Shown: positions 22,352-35,459, counted from the first letter of the stretch. The stretch: DNA of 64,000 nucleotides from Spongilla lacustris (GCA_949361645.1 OX442426.1:1670673-1734672), one strand, 5' to 3'. Notes: generated by a model not told the origin, from the sequence alone. Numbers and translations are program-made.

Positions 22352-22379
22352 AATAAACTATAAAGGAATGAACTTTATT
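22352..22379. promoter_or_regulatory. Tail-to-tail poly(A) signals
   Basis: AATAAA at 22352-22357 on the plus strand and TTTATT (AATAAA on the minus strand) at 22374-22379 lie 16 bp apart. The first would end the putative gene at 21850-22350. The second would end the CACTA accessory gene, whose stop is at 22410. The arrangement suggests convergent transcripts ending within the same few tens of bases. Confidence 0.5.
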
Positions 22380-22409
22380 AATTAAAATTTCAAAACAATT
22401 ACATCCTCT

Positions 22410-25400
22410 TTACACAATCCAGCCGCTTTTTTTAATTCTACTAATCTCTCTTTGAATTAGCAGTTCCCTAAGTGTGCAGTTCTTCTTTTTTGGTCGTGGA
22501 ATTCCAAGCCCATCAATCTGAGCCACTATTCCTGTAATGCACACCCGTGCACTGCGCTGCGACTGCCACCACTGTGATGCCACAAGTACAGCATCGTCAT
22601 CGTCCATTGTATTACTGGTAGTGTTAATTTGAACAGTAACATACCATTTCTTGCTGATTAAGAAATTCTCTGTTCTGTTGAATTTTTCGGGCCCTAGCCA
22701 ATTCATACTCTGTTCTCTCAAGTTCTTCATCACCGGTTGACTGTGAAAACCAGGGACAATGTAAGTGGTCTGCCATATGCACATTGTCTGTGTGAGCATC
22801 AATACTGACTGATAGGTGTGCCTTTATACTCACCTCAAATATTCCTTCAGAGTGCTCACCCTGTTTAACAGTTAGGTCATCATCCATATAGCATGCATGA
22901 AAAAATACTGTACCTCTAGTGACTGTTGCACGGGTTGAGAGTTGATGCTTCTACGTGCAGTAACCTTCATCGATGGACGTGATGGGGTCTTTTGCAACGT
23001 AACAGGTTGGCTTGGAGCAGAAGCCCTGCAATATCGGATACAGGAGTTAGTTTGTGAAGTAAAATTTGCAACTTAACTGCTTTGTCAACTTGCACGAATC
23101 TGAAGATGCCAACTGCGGAAAAATCACTATGAAGACTTCAATAATTTACATCCTGGAGATCTACCTGATCACCAGCAGAAGTAGGACTAGAATGCGTCAC
23201 CTACAGTTAAATGGCATTTAAATGCAGGAAGTGTAACTATAGCACATATATGAATGTGTTAATTTGAACAGCAACTTACGATTTCCTGATCATTAAGAAA
23301 CTCCCTATTCTGGCGGGCCCTAGCCAATTCATACTCGTCATGTTCTTCATCACCGGTTGACTTAGAAAAACAGGGGCAAGGTTAGTGGTCACTTTTCATT
23401 TGATGTGCATCAATACTGACTGTTAGGTGTGCCTTTCTACTCACCCCAAATGTTCCTTCAACTTTGCCAGGCTATAATCACCCTGTTTGTCATCAAAGCA
23501 TGCATGAGAAAATACTGTACCTCTAGTGATCGTTCCCCTGGTTGAGAGTTGATGCTTCTGCGTGCAGTAACTTTCATCAGTGGACGTGATGGCGTCTTTT
23601 GTGTTGTAACAGGTTGGCTTGGAGTAGAAGCTCTGGAATATCGGATACAGGAGTTAGTTTGTGAACTAAAATTTGATACCCATGTACTTTGTTGACTTGC
23701 ACAAATCAGATGCCAACTGTGATGGGGGTAAATCACAATGAACACACACTTCAATAATTTACATCTTGGAAGTTTACCTTATCACCAGCAAACGCAGGAC
23801 TAGAACGCGACACCTATGGTTAAATGGCATTCAAAGCAGGATCTGTAACCACAGCACTAGCTTACAGCAACAGCAACTGGAGATGTAGGTGAAAATGGGG
23901 ACATCTGCAGAAATCAGTAGAGAGATAAACATGCATGTACTCATAATGATACACAAATGATAAGTAAACAGATATATGCTAAAGAAAAAAAACAGTACCG
24001 GTTTGGAGCGCTTCCTATTGTTTAGCACAATTCTAACTTGTTCGGAAGCCTTCAAATCATCCAGTACAACAGAAGACGATTTGTCTTCCAAAAGAAATGT
24101 CTCATAAAATGCCATTACTTCAGAATCCGAAGTTATTTTCTGCCGCAGAGCCTAATTTGCCATTGCTTGTGCATGGGTTGTTCCATCACACTTTATCAGG
24201 CTTCCAGAACCTTCAAACTGAATGTTAAAAAGAAATTTGTATAGTCATCATAATATCTGGTTCCATAATGAATATAAATACCTCCAAACATATAAAAAAG
24301 CAACTAATATCAAAAAACTCCCATGATTAGATATTCAGTTGGCTTTACACATCAAGCATTAATGACCTAGCATCTCAATCTGCTAGCTGCTATTTCAGAA
24401 GCAGTCAAATTAAATATCACACATCATCTTAATGCTACAATTGAGCAACGATGTAGCATGCAAGATCTAATAAAACCATCCAAACCTATTCAAAAAACCG
24501 AACGATATTATTTGCATCTGAAATGCTAGCACTATTTTTGCAACATGCGCTTGTGGTGTGTAGTAGTAGCGTGTCATCATTTTGTTTCAAAACGCTTACA
24601 AAGCTAAGTCGTCTAGTTATTAACAATAACCCCCGTTAAAAACACTAATTTGTATTACACTGCACGACAGAGGCTTAAGTTAATAACGTTCCGACGATAT
24701 GAAAAGCCGAAAATCTATATTACGCGCGCGCGAATTCGTATATCTACGAGCAACCCGCGCGTGATAGCGTATATCTACGCGCAAACCCACAGCATCGCTA
24801 GAAACATTATCTATAACTGTGACCTAAAATAACCTAAAACTATGACTTGCAATGTGCTAATTAGTCAGCATTTAAACCATACGAGCAAATGTAACTACAA
24901 ACAGCTTTTTGCTTTACGTTCTTACCTCCGTTTTGGCAACAAGTCGTCTAATGGTGCCATTTATTCTATTCCATTGGCACAGCGCTCTTCTGGCAATCAG
25001 AGATGTCTTTGCTAATACATGAAGTTGCCGCTTTGTCAAAGAAATAGTTGCTGATGAAAAAATCAACTCTATATGAAAGTGAATGACAATGAAGTTTAAA
25101 TACGTACCTTTTGAATGTGTTTCTAGAGGTACTGTCATGGCGCCACCATCAGCATGAGCTCTGTGGCTAGCCGCGTCAGTCGCCATTACATCTGATGTGG
25201 CTATCTCTCGTTTCGCAACTACTGTGTAAATTCGGCTTTCCGGTTGCCAACCACCATTCGGCTCTAGTAGCTCTCCAGCCACCACTCTGACACCCCGATG
25301 ACGAGATGTATCAGATACATACTTTAATCCAACAGCGGAAGCTCCGATCAGCGATTCCAGGTCAGAGAGCAAAAACTTGCCAGCGCTGTTGCATTCTAAT

Positions 25401-25447
25401 TCAAGATTTTCCTTCCCGTCAACAGTTACAACGATGTAGTCGGACAT
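22410..25447 (-). pseudogene. Divergent accessory gene of the CACTA-like element, multi-exon
   Basis: Exon 1 is 25447-25108: 'MSDYIVVTVDGKENLELE' through 'LEPNGGWQPESRIYTVVA', ending at a good GTACGT donor. Exon 2 is about 25053-24926 ('LTKRQLHVLAKTSLIARRAL'), ending at GTAAGA. An exon near 24200-24002 reads 'MAFYETFLLEDKSSSVVLDD' but has an in-frame TAG before it. Two near-identical copies of an exon read 'TPSRP.MKVTARRSINSQP' (about 23640-23525 and 23030-22918). An acidic/coiled exon 'STGDEELERTEYELARAR' lies at about 22740-22635, with a shorter version near 23365-23290. The last exon includes 'MDDDDAVLVASQWWQSQ' and 'GLGIPRPKKKNCTLRELL', with a basic C-terminus. No domain is recognised. 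Its divergent position beside a tnp2-type transposase matches the second gene (TnpA-like, DNA-binding or accessory) found in many CACTA elements; this role is inference. Confidence 0.55.
22617..23900. repeat. Tandem duplication of about 650 bp inside the accessory gene
   Basis: 22617-23050 and 23258-23690 align over their length ('gtgttaatttgaacag', 'gggccctagccaattcatac', 'cttcatcaccggttgac', 'gcatcaatactgactg', 'aatatcggatacaggagtta'). Both copies keep intron borders and the exon encoding MKVTARRSINSQP. Copies differ by many substitutions and indels, so the duplication is old enough to have diverged. Confidence 0.85.
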
Positions 25448-25511
25448 TTTCGATTGAACACGTGGCACATTCCTATTGGACCACGATCACGTGCATTAAG
25501 TTTATGATATT
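25448..25511. promoter_or_regulatory. Bidirectional promoter between the two CACTA genes
   Basis: Only 64 bp separate the two divergent ATG codons (25447 minus, 25512 plus). The gap contains CACGTG, 'cctattggacc' (inverted CCAAT box) and a second CACGTG within 'gatcacgtgc'. The compact E-box/CCAAT arrangement fits a shared promoter with 5' UTRs that are extremely short, or with start sites inside the opposite gene. Confidence 0.5.
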
Positions 25512-28500
25512 ATGAATGCTGCGAAGAGAAGAAAGCTTGTACCTTGCTGTTGTCCAACATGCAATAGTGAGCTACGAGACATACGAACTGTCGAGCGCCA
25601 TGCATTGCACAGTTACACTACTGCAATCACTGAACCATCTTCAACTACAAGTACACCAACGTCTATATCCGATCCTGGATGTGAAAATTGTGCTACTTCA
25701 AACGAGAGCATCAATGACGAAATTATTACAGATGCAACCAGTACGCCAACGTCTATGTCCTATCCTGATGACGACATTATTACAGATGCAGCGAAATGCT
25801 CAAAAGCTTTATTCGAAGTAACTGAAGAGAACGTTACCTCATTTGTAATGAAAGAAGCCAGGGCAAAACTACAAAGTGGACTCTCAGTGCAAGAAATTGA
25901 AGAACATTTGAGAAATGCTGCTCAGCTGCTTGGAGGTGATGTAATACCCAGCAAATGGGCAGATGTACTAAAAGTAATGGTAAATGCAGGCTACAGAGCA
26001 CCACAACATTACAAGGTATGCGTATCATCATCACATTCCATCTTGCTCAAAAGTAAAGTAATTCATCCCGCCTGTCCAACATGTGGAAAAACATGGACAG
26101 ACTGTTTAGATTACTATTGTCTAGGTTTGGATTTTTGTAACTGGTTTAGCTCCAGAGAACAGTGTCAAAAACTAATGGCACATTGGGTCCAAAAGGATGA
26201 ATGGTTTAAGCGTCAAAATGACTATCACCCTCCTACTCAGTCTGAACTGTGGCATGGGCAAAGATTTAGAGAGTTATCATGGTTTTGGGATTCTAGCAGT
26301 CAGTATCTTCTACCCGAAAAATGCCCCCACTGTTTAAAGATAATTCCAACTACGTATTTACAATCAAATGGTGACAACACAAATCTCCAATGCGTGCACT
26401 GTTCTGTTGCCTTTACATATCACCAAACGTTTGTACACGGAGACCCACGAAATCAAGTTGTTATAATTCATGAAGATGGCTGGAGCCCTCACTCAACATC
26501 TTCTGCCCACTCAATAGCTGCAATAACAATAACTCATGGATGCATGTCCAAACTGGACCGCAGCTATACTTCAAATGTCAGGGTATATTCATTCATACCC
26601 ACACATATGTTGCCAAAATCCTCTCCCCATAAATATGATGCTTTTTTTCAGCCACTAATAGAGGAGATAGAAGAAATATTTATAAATGGAGAAGATGTTT
26701 ACTTTGCTGGTATGGAAGGTGATGCTGAGCTAGGTACATTTCCAAACCTTAGATTATTGCCTTTGTTGGTTACAGCAGATTCCAAAGCACATTGTGAAAT
26801 TGGTTTAACTAAAGCTGGTGGATTCCGTGGGTGTAGAAGATGTTTTGTAAATGGTACCTATGTACCAGAGAAGAAACATTATTACTATGGAAATTTCAGA
26901 TACCGGTACCGACATCCCTGTGAAAATCGTGATCCTAATACTAATCGTCAATATGGGATTAGTGTTGACACTGCCGCAACCAAAGCAGAAAAGCAAGCTA
27001 TATCTAAAGACACAGGTGTGACTGGCGAGTGTATATTTTATCGTCTGTTTGACTTATGTGGATTTAACCCAGTGAATCACCTCACCATTGATGCTATGCA
27101 TGCCATGGTATTAAATTTGATCAAGACAGAACTTGAAGCCCATCTACTAGCCGATCTTGGTCAAAATTCAACTCAACCTGTTCAAGATAGAAAACCAAAT
27201 TGTGGTGGTTTGCTGGATAGGAAAGATTTGGCTGCAGCATTAGAGAAAGTACAATGGACAGCTGAACTAAAGGATGGACGTGTTCCTACTCTGAGTGCTG
27301 AATTCCACGGAAGAAGTAAGCTTGGGCACTGGAAGTCAGAGCAATTTGGGAAATTCATTATGGTTGCGCCAATAGTATTGCGGGGGCTGATCCCTGAAAA
27401 GGCTTACAGATGCTTTTGTCTGCTCTCTGAAATGTATTACATGGTATTTTGTGAAGAAAGGCGAATAGAGGGATGGTCACCTGAAAATGTTAGGCACTTT
27501 AAAAAATTGATCTGGAAACATGCCATACAATTTGAAGAGCTCTATGGCCTTTAAGCTTGCACAGAAAATCTGGAATACTCCACTCACATGCCAGAAGACA
27601 TTGAACTTTTCTCAACACTGGACAACTATTGGTGTTACGTATATGAACGTCAAGTGCGGTATTACAAACTGCAGAAAACCAACCAAAAATATCTCTGCAA
27701 AACATTTGCTGATCGTGCAAATCAGCTTCGATTCGTCAATTTGTATTTGGAACTCAAGTTGCAATCACCCTCTCCACCTAACACACCTAATGACCTGCTC
27801 TGTCATAAAGGAATTTTAATGGTCCGTACAATTTCGGAAGCAATAGAACTCAAGCAATATGCAATGTGCAATCCAGATTCATTGTCAGAGATGAAGCTAC
27901 ATGTACAAGATGGCATAATGGTTGGCAAGGAGAGAATAATTACACTGGAAGCTCAGCAAAAGAATGACATTGCGCACTGGATTCAGAAGGATGAGATAAG
28001 GACCGTAGGGACAACATCTTGTGATAGTGTGATATCTTCTACAGCATTTGCATTCAAAAAGATGGTTAAGATCAACAGTTACAATATGGCCCATACATTC
28101 AGGATAGGTGAATATGTAGTTGTTAAAGATGCAGATTCTGAAACTGTGGAATGGTTGCGCGGATTACCTCCTTCATTGCATATGGGCCTGTCAATGATGT
28201 TTACAAGCATTACTTTGATGCCGTGTATTATGCAGCAAAGACATTATCAGATGGTTCTGTAGATATGGATGAGTGGACTGGGCAGCCTAAACTTATCATC
28301 AAGCATTATCGTCGGCTATGTATTCAACCTATCAGATACATTGACAGAAAAGTGATCTTGTATCATATAGATGGTCCACGAAAGAGCAATGTGTATTCCC
28401 TTTGCATTGACCCCAGCCAACCATCATTTGTTTCAAGTGGTGATGTTCCACATTTTCCTGAGATCAATGATGTAGTCAATATAGAGGGGTCTCACTTTGT

Positions 28501-28684
28501 CATAGTGGATGTAGATGTTGAGAACCAGGAATTTCAATGCAATGCTCTACAAAAGATTGGATCAGTCAATTACCGATGGACCAAAGCAAGCACACAGCTG
28601 CTCACATACCGCTTTGACCAAATTCACTGCAATGTACCTTATCATACAAATGCTGGGTGTTATTTCTTACATTGTGACGTATGA
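25512..28684 (+). pseudogene. CACTA/EnSpm-like transposase (tnp2 type)
   Basis: The first frame (25512-27554, 680 residues) begins with a Cys-rich zinc-finger-like N-terminus ('CCCPTCNSELRDIRTVERH'). It has further CxxC pairs near residues 190-215 and 275-300. It then carries the tnp2-type core: 'FFQPLIEEIEEIFINGED', 'LPLLVTADSKAHCEIG', 'GGFRGCRRCFVNGTY', 'NRQYGISVDT' and 'HLTIDAMHAMVLNL'. An in-frame TAA (27552) interrupts what should continue as 'CTENLEYSTHMPEDIELF' then 'LDNYWCYVYERQVRYYKL', the conserved block following the core. At about 28155 the phase shifts by one base and the reading continues ('ITSFIAYGPVNDVYKHYF') to a stop at 28684. AATAAA follows at 28806. With only one nonsense and one frameshift over about 1,050 codons, this is the best preserved coding region in the window. 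I could not locate terminal repeats. Confidence 0.8.
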
Positions 28685-28805
28685 TGTCATTATTTCCATT
28701 GCCGTGATTTTAATCCGATACGTTTACATGCTTTACTTGGTCGTTGCGCATCCGATCGCGAGTGCCCTTATTTTCTCAAGTTCTGCCATGGAATTATCTC
28801 TTCTA

Positions 28806-28811
28806 AATAAA
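28806..28811 (+). terminator. Poly(A) signal of the CACTA transposase
   Basis: AATAAA 122 bases after the transposase stop codon, followed by a GT-rich stretch ('gtttgtgagtg') as expected downstream of a cleavage site. Confidence 0.5.
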
Positions 28812-28967
28812 GTTTGTGAGTGATTTGGACAGAAGGCCTAATCTTCGTACATGTATCTTCGAGTGCACGTCATTTAAAGTGGATACTCCTCTGTTTGGTA
28901 AGCTACAGTAGCTAAAGTGCTCATTTTATATTTTAGCTAATCCTTTACTTTATGGAGACAATTTAGG

Positions 28968-31900
28968 TGTGTACAGTAGAATCATGTACACAGGGGTGTG
29001 CAAAGTACATGTACAGGGATGTGTACAGTCGGGCCATGTACACAGGGGTGTGTACAGTAGGGTCATGTGCACAAGCGTGTGTACAGTGGTGTGTACAGTA
29101 GGGCCATGTGTACAGGGGTGTGTACAGTAGGACCATGTGCACAGGGATGTGTACATACAGTAGGGCCATGTGTACAGGGGTGTGCACAGTAGGATTATGT
29201 ACACAGGGGTAGGGTCATGTGTACAGGGGTGTGTACAGTAGGGCCATGTGCACAGCACAGGGGTGTACAGTAGGGCCATGTACACAGGGGTAGGATCATG
29301 TGTACAGGGGTTTGTACAGTAGGGCTGTGTGCACAGGGGTGTGTACAGTAGGACCATGTGCATAGGGGTGTGTACAGTAGGGCTATGTGCACAGGGGTGT
29401 GTACAGTAGGATCGTGTGTACAGGGGTGTGTACAGTAGGGCTGTGTGCACAGGGGTGTGTACAGTAGGATCGTGTGTACAGGGGTGTGTACAGTAGGGCT
29501 GTGTGCACAGGGGTGTGTACAGTAGGACCATGTGCACAGGGGTGCACAGTAGGGCCATGTACACAGGGGTAGGATCAAGTGTACAGGGGTGTGTACAGTA
29601 GGGTCATGAGCACAGGGGTGTGTACAGTAGGGCCATGTGTATAGTAGGGTCATGTGCACAGGCGTGTGTACAGTAGGGCCATGTGTACAGGGGTGTCCAC
29701 TGTAGGACCATGAGCACAGGGGTGTGCACAGTAGGACCATGTACACAGGGGTGTGTACAGTAGGGCTATGTGCACAGTGGTGTGTACAGTAGGACCATGT
29801 GCACAGGGGTGTGTACAGTAGGACCATGTGCACAGGGGTGTGTACAGTAGGACCATGTGCACAGGGATGTGTACATACAGTAGGGTCATGTGTACAGGGG
29901 TGTGCACAGTAGGATTATGTACACAGGGGTAGGGTCATGTGTACAGGGGTGTGTACAGTAGGGCCATGTGCACAGGGGTGTACAGTAGGGCCATGTACAC
30001 AGGGGTAGGATCATGTGCACAGGGGTGTGTACAGTAGGACCATGTGCACAGGGGTGTGTACAGTAGGATCATGTGCACAGGGGGTGTACAGTAGGATCGT
30101 GTGTACAGGGGTGTGTACAGTAGGGCTGTGTGCACAGGGGTGTGTACAGTAGGATCGTGTGTACAGGGGTGTGTACAGTAGGGCTGTGTGCACAGGGGTG
30201 TGTACAGTAGGACCATATGCACAGGGGTGTGTACAGTAGGGCCATGTGTACAGTAGGGTCATGTGCACAGGGGTGTGTACAGTAGGGCTGTGTGCACAGG
30301 GGTATGTACAGTAGGACCATGTGCACAGGGGTGTGTACAGTTGGGCCATGTGTACAGTAGGGTCATGTGCACAGGGGTGTGTACAGTAGGGCTATGTGCA
30401 CAGGGGTGTGTACAGGGGTGTGTACAGTAGGGCCATGTGTACAGTAGGGTCATGTGCACAGGGGTGTGTACAGTAGGGCTATGTGCACAGGGGTGTGTAC
30501 AGTAGGATCGTGTGTACAGGGGTGTGTACAGTAGGGCTGTGTGCACAGGGGTGTGTACAGTAGGATCGTGTGTACAGGGGTGTGTACAGTAGGGCTATGT
30601 GCACAGGGGTGTGTACAGCAGGACCATGTGCACAGGGGTGTGTACAGTAGGGCCATGTGTACAGTAGGGTCATGTGCACAGGGGTGCGTACATTAGGGCT
30701 ATGTGCACAGGGGTGTGTACATTAGGGCTATGTGCACAGGGGTGTGTACAGTAGGACCATGTGCACAGGGGTGTGTACAGTAGGGCCATCTGTACAGGGG
30801 TGTCCACTGTAGGACCATGAGCACAGGGGTGTGCACAGTTGGACCATGTACACAGGGGTGTGTACAGTAGGGCTATGTGCACAGTGGTGTGTACAGTAGG
30901 ACCATGCGCACAGGGGTGTGTACAGTAGGACCATGTGCACAGGGATGTGTACATACAGTAGGGCCATGTGTACAGGGGTGTGCACAGTAGGATTATGTAC
31001 ACAGGGGTAGGGTCATGTGTACAGGGGTGTGTACAGTAGGGCCATGTGCACAGGGGTGTACAGTAGGGCCATGTACACAGGGGTAGGATCATGTGCACAG
31101 GGGTGTGTACAGTAAGACCATGTGCACAGGGGTGTGTACAGTAGGGCTGTGTGCACAGTGGTGTGTACAGTAGGGCCATGTAAACAGGGGTAGGATCATG
31201 TGCACAGGGGTGTGTACAGTAGGACCATGTGCACAGGGGTGTGTACAGTAGGGCTGTGTGCACAGGGGTGTGTACAGTAGGACCATGTGCATAGGGGTGT
31301 GTACAGTAGGGCTATGTGCACAGGGGTGTGTACAGTAGGATCGTGTGTACAGGGGTGTGTACAGTAGGGCTGTGTGCACAGGGGTGTGTACAGTAGGATC
31401 GTGTGTACAGTAGGATCGTGTGTACAGGGGTGTGTACAGTAGGGCTGTGTGCACAGGGGTGTGTACAGTAGGACCATGTGCACAGGGGTGTACAGTAGGG
31501 CCATGTACACAGGGGTAGGATCATGTGTACAGGGGTGTGTACAGTAGGGTCATGAGCACAGGGGTGTGTACAGTAGGGCCATGTGTACAGTAGGGTCATG
31601 TGCACAGGGGTGTGTACAGTAGGACCATGTACACAGGGGTAGGATCTTGTGTACAGGGGTGTGTACAGTAGGGCTGTGTGCACAGGGGTGTGTACAGTAG
31701 GACCATGTGCACAAGGGTGTGTACAGTAGGACCATGTACACAGGGGTGTGTACAGTAGGGCCATGTGTACAGTAGGGTCATGTGCACAGGGGTGTGTACA
31801 GTAGGACTATGTGCACAGGGGTGTGTACAGTAGGATCGTGTGTACAGGGGTGTGTACAGTAGGGCTGTGTGCACAGGGGTGTGTACAGTAGGATCGTGTG

Positions 31901-34310
31901 TACAGGGGTGTGTACAGTAGGGCTGTGTGCACAGGGGTGTGTACAGTAGGACCATGTGCACAGGGGTGTACAGTAGGGCCATGTACACAGGGGTAGGATC
32001 ATGTGTACAGGGGTGTGTACAGTAGGGTCATGAGCACAGGAGTGTGTACGGTAGGGCCATGTGTACAGTAGGGTCATGTGCAGAGGGGTGTGTACAGTAA
32101 GACCATGTACACAGGGGTAGGATCTTGTGTACAGGGGTGTGTACAGTAGGGCTGTGTGCACAGGGGTGTGTACAGTAGGACCATGTGCACATGGGTGTGT
32201 ACAGTAGGACCATGTACACAGGGGTGTGTACAGTAGGGCTATGTGTACAGTAGGGTCATGTGCACAGGGGTGTGTACAGTAGGACTATGTGCACAGGGGT
32301 GTGTACAGTAGGATCGTGTGTACAGGGGTGTGTACAGTAGGGCTGTGTGCACAGGGGTGTGTACAGTAGGATCGTGTGTACAGGGGTGTGTACAGTAGGG
32401 CTGTGTGCACAGGGGTGTGTACAGTAGGACCATGTGCACAGGGGTGTGTACAGTAGGGCCATGTGTACAGTAGGATCATGTGCACAGGGATGTGTACAGT
32501 AGGGCTGTGTGCACAGGGGTGTGTACAGTAGGACCATGTGCACAGGGGTGTGTACAGTAGGGCTATGTGCACAGGGGTGTGTACAGGGGTGTGTACAGTA
32601 GGGCTGTGTGCACAGGGGTGTGTACAGTAGGATCGTGTGTACAGGGGTGTGTACAGTAGGGCTGTGTGCACAGGGGTGTGTACAGCAGGACCATGTGCAC
32701 AGGGGTGTGTACAGTAGGGCCATGTGTACAGTAGGGTCATGTGCACAGGGGTGTGTACAGTAGGGCTGTGTGCACAGGGGTGTGTACAGTAGGACCATGT
32801 GCACAGGGGTGTGCACAGTAGGATTATGTACACAGGGGTAGGGTCATGTGTACAGGGGTGTGTACAGTAGGGCCTTGTACACAGGGTAGGATCATGTGCA
32901 CAGGGGTGTGTACAGTAGGACCATGTGCACAGGGGTGTGTACAGTAGGGCTGTGTGCACAGGGGTGTGTACAGTAGGATCGTGTGTACAGGGGTGTGTAC
33001 AGTAGGGCTGTGTGCACAGGGGTGTGTACAGTAGGACCATGTGCACAGGGGTGTGTACAGTAGGGCCATGTGTACAGTAGGGTCATGTGCACAGGGGTGT
33101 GTACAGTAGGACCATGTACACAGGGGTAGGATCTTGTGTACAGGGATGTGTACAGTAGGGCTGTGTGCACAGGGGTGTGTACAGTAGGACCATGTGCACA
33201 GGGGTGTGTACAGTAGGACCATGTACACAGGGGTGTGTACAGTAGGATCGTGTGTACAGGGGTGTACAGTAGGGTCATGTGCACAGGGGTGTGTACAGTA
33301 GGGTCATGTGCACAGGGGTGTGTACAGTAGGGTTGTGTGCACAGGGGTGTGTACAGTAGGACCATGTGCACAGGGGTGTGTACAGTAGGGCTATGTGCAC
33401 AGGGGTGTGTACAGTAGGATCGTGTGTACAGGGGTGTACAGTAGGGTCATGTGCACAGGAGTTTGTACAGTAGGATCATGTGCACAGGGGTGTGTAAAGT
33501 AGGGCCTTGTACACATGGGTGTGTACAGTAGGACCATGTACACAGGGGTAGGATCGTGTGTACAGGGGTGTGTACAGTAGGGCTGTGTGCACAGGGGTGT
33601 GTACTGTAAGACCATGTGCACAGGGGTGTGCACAGTAGGATCATGTACACAGGGGTAGGGTCATGTGTACAGGGGTGTGTACAGTAGGACCATGTACACA
33701 GAGGTAGGATCATGTGTACAGGGGTGTGTACAGTAGAGCTGTGTGCACAGGGGTGTGTAAAGTAGGACCATGTGCACAGGGTGTGCACAGTAGTATCATG
33801 TACACAGGGGTAGGGTCATGTGTACAGGCGTATGTACAGTAGGACCATGTGCACAGGGGTGTGCTCAGTAGGATCATGTACATGTACACAGGGGTAGGAT
33901 CATGTGTACAGGGGTGTGTACAGTAGAGCTGTGTGCACAGGGGTGTGTAAAGTAGGGCCTTGTACACAGGGGTGTGTACAGTAGGGTTATGTGCACAGGG
34001 GTGTGTACAGTAGGACCATGTACATAGCGGTGTGTACTGTAGGATCGTGTGTACAGGGGTGTGTACAGTAGGGCTATGTGCACAGAGGTGTGTACAGTAG
34101 AACCATGTACACAGGGGTTTGTACAGTAGGACCATGTGCACAGGGGTGTGTACAGTAGGGCTATGTGCACAGGGGTGTGTACAGTAGGGCTATGTGCACA
34201 GGGGTGTGTACAGTAGAACCGTGTACACAGGGGTGTGTACAGTAGGACCATGTGCACAGGGGTGTGTACATTAGGATCATGTAGACAGGGGTGTGTACAA
34301 TATGACCATA
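28968..34310. repeat. 29-bp minisatellite array, about 5.3 kb
   Basis: The unit is about 29 bp, core 'tgtgtacagtagg', then variable 'accatg', 'gctgtg' or 'atcgtg', then 'tgcacagggg'. Roughly 180 units are present. Many units are shortened (10 or 19 bp deletions) or end in 'gggtaggatcatg'. A higher-order pattern is visible: the block starting at about 31517 ('gtgtacagtagggtcatgag', then 'ggatcttgtgtacaggg') recurs at about 31998, roughly 481 bp on. 29 is not a multiple of three, so all minus-strand frames stay open and cycle through the same Thr/His/Pro/Tyr-rich peptides; these are not genes. Confidence 0.97.
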
Positions 34311-34636
34311 TGTACGGACTGTGTCTAATGTTGCGTATAGATGGACTTTGTCAATGTGGTATCTGTGAATAAGCCGATGAGAGGAGAGGAGAGGGATCTT
34401 GCATAAGTGTACTGCGAAAAGGAACTTGTGAAAAGCCTTCACTCCTTGGGACCCTGTATTTGAAAGGGAATCTTTGTGAGGTACTTAGGTCATTTTGTTG
34501 AGCTCATTCTGAGATACAATTATTTTTGTGTAGGAGAATCGAAGAGACCTCAACCTTGATTGGTGTGGTCACATCAGGTGAACCAAGGTATAGCTTTACG
34601 CTGTGTACTACTTGACACCATCTTTTCACACATACA

Positions 34637-34680
<44 letters not shown>
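34637..34680. repeat. (CA)n microsatellite
   Basis: About 22 CA dinucleotides between 34637 and 34680. Confidence 0.95.
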
Positions 34681-34683
<3 letters not shown>

Positions 34684-35459
34684 CCTACCTCCAGATCCAT
34701 GCTTGTCAGCAGCAAATTCTGACTGTATTACGCCTTGAATCATTTGAAAGAAACTTTTCTAATGCTTTATCTTCTACATGTAACATGTTTCTAACTCCTC
34801 GCGTGATTCACTCGTTTTTACGCGCAACACCACTCGATTATAAATGTAACGGGGGCGGGGCATGTCAACAAGTCCTGCGTACATTGGGCCGGGGGTTGAA
34901 ACTATTGGCATTGCCTATAAGGTATTCTATAATGAATACATGATCGGTCTGTATAGCCCGAATCAAAGTTCATCAGTTGTTAATTCGCTATATGCAAAAA
35001 GTCAATACTTAGATCCATGTACGTATGTATAGTAGTGATCATTATGCATGAGATCTTTCCGCATTAACACAAGGCAATGTGCCTGTATAGCAACTATGAT
35101 TGTATAGCTGTATATATTATCTTTGATCTGACTTTGCGTTCTGCTTGTGAGCTATATAATAACGTATGTATACTGATCATGATAACAATAACATTTTTTC
35201 AATAACTTTATTTTGCGTCAGTACATACACGGCATATCGATGCATTTGGCTATCGAAGTACGTGCATTTTGCATGACAGTACATTTTAATTTGTTATAGT
35301 AAATGATATGCAGTATGTATACATGTAGGTATGTACATGTATTTTTCATGTACGTATACATATACACAATTCATGCAGTAAATATCTTACTTCCAATGTA
35401 CTACCACAGATAAAGACACGAGCTCGAAGTGTTAGTACATTATACATGTATAAGTGATT
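34681..35459. other. No gene seen
   Basis: AT-rich sequence with several 'acatgtac' words between 35320 and 35460. No open frame or motif deserves a gene call. Confidence 0.5.

Noticed and set aside
28968..34310. CRISPR-like array
   Set aside because: The period is 29 bp but there are no unique spacers and the genome is eukaryotic; it is a plain minisatellite.
28950..34442. Many long minus-strand frames rich in Thr, His, Pro and Tyr
   Set aside because: They follow the 29-bp repeat in all three phases and have no start context or domain; they are translations of a minisatellite.
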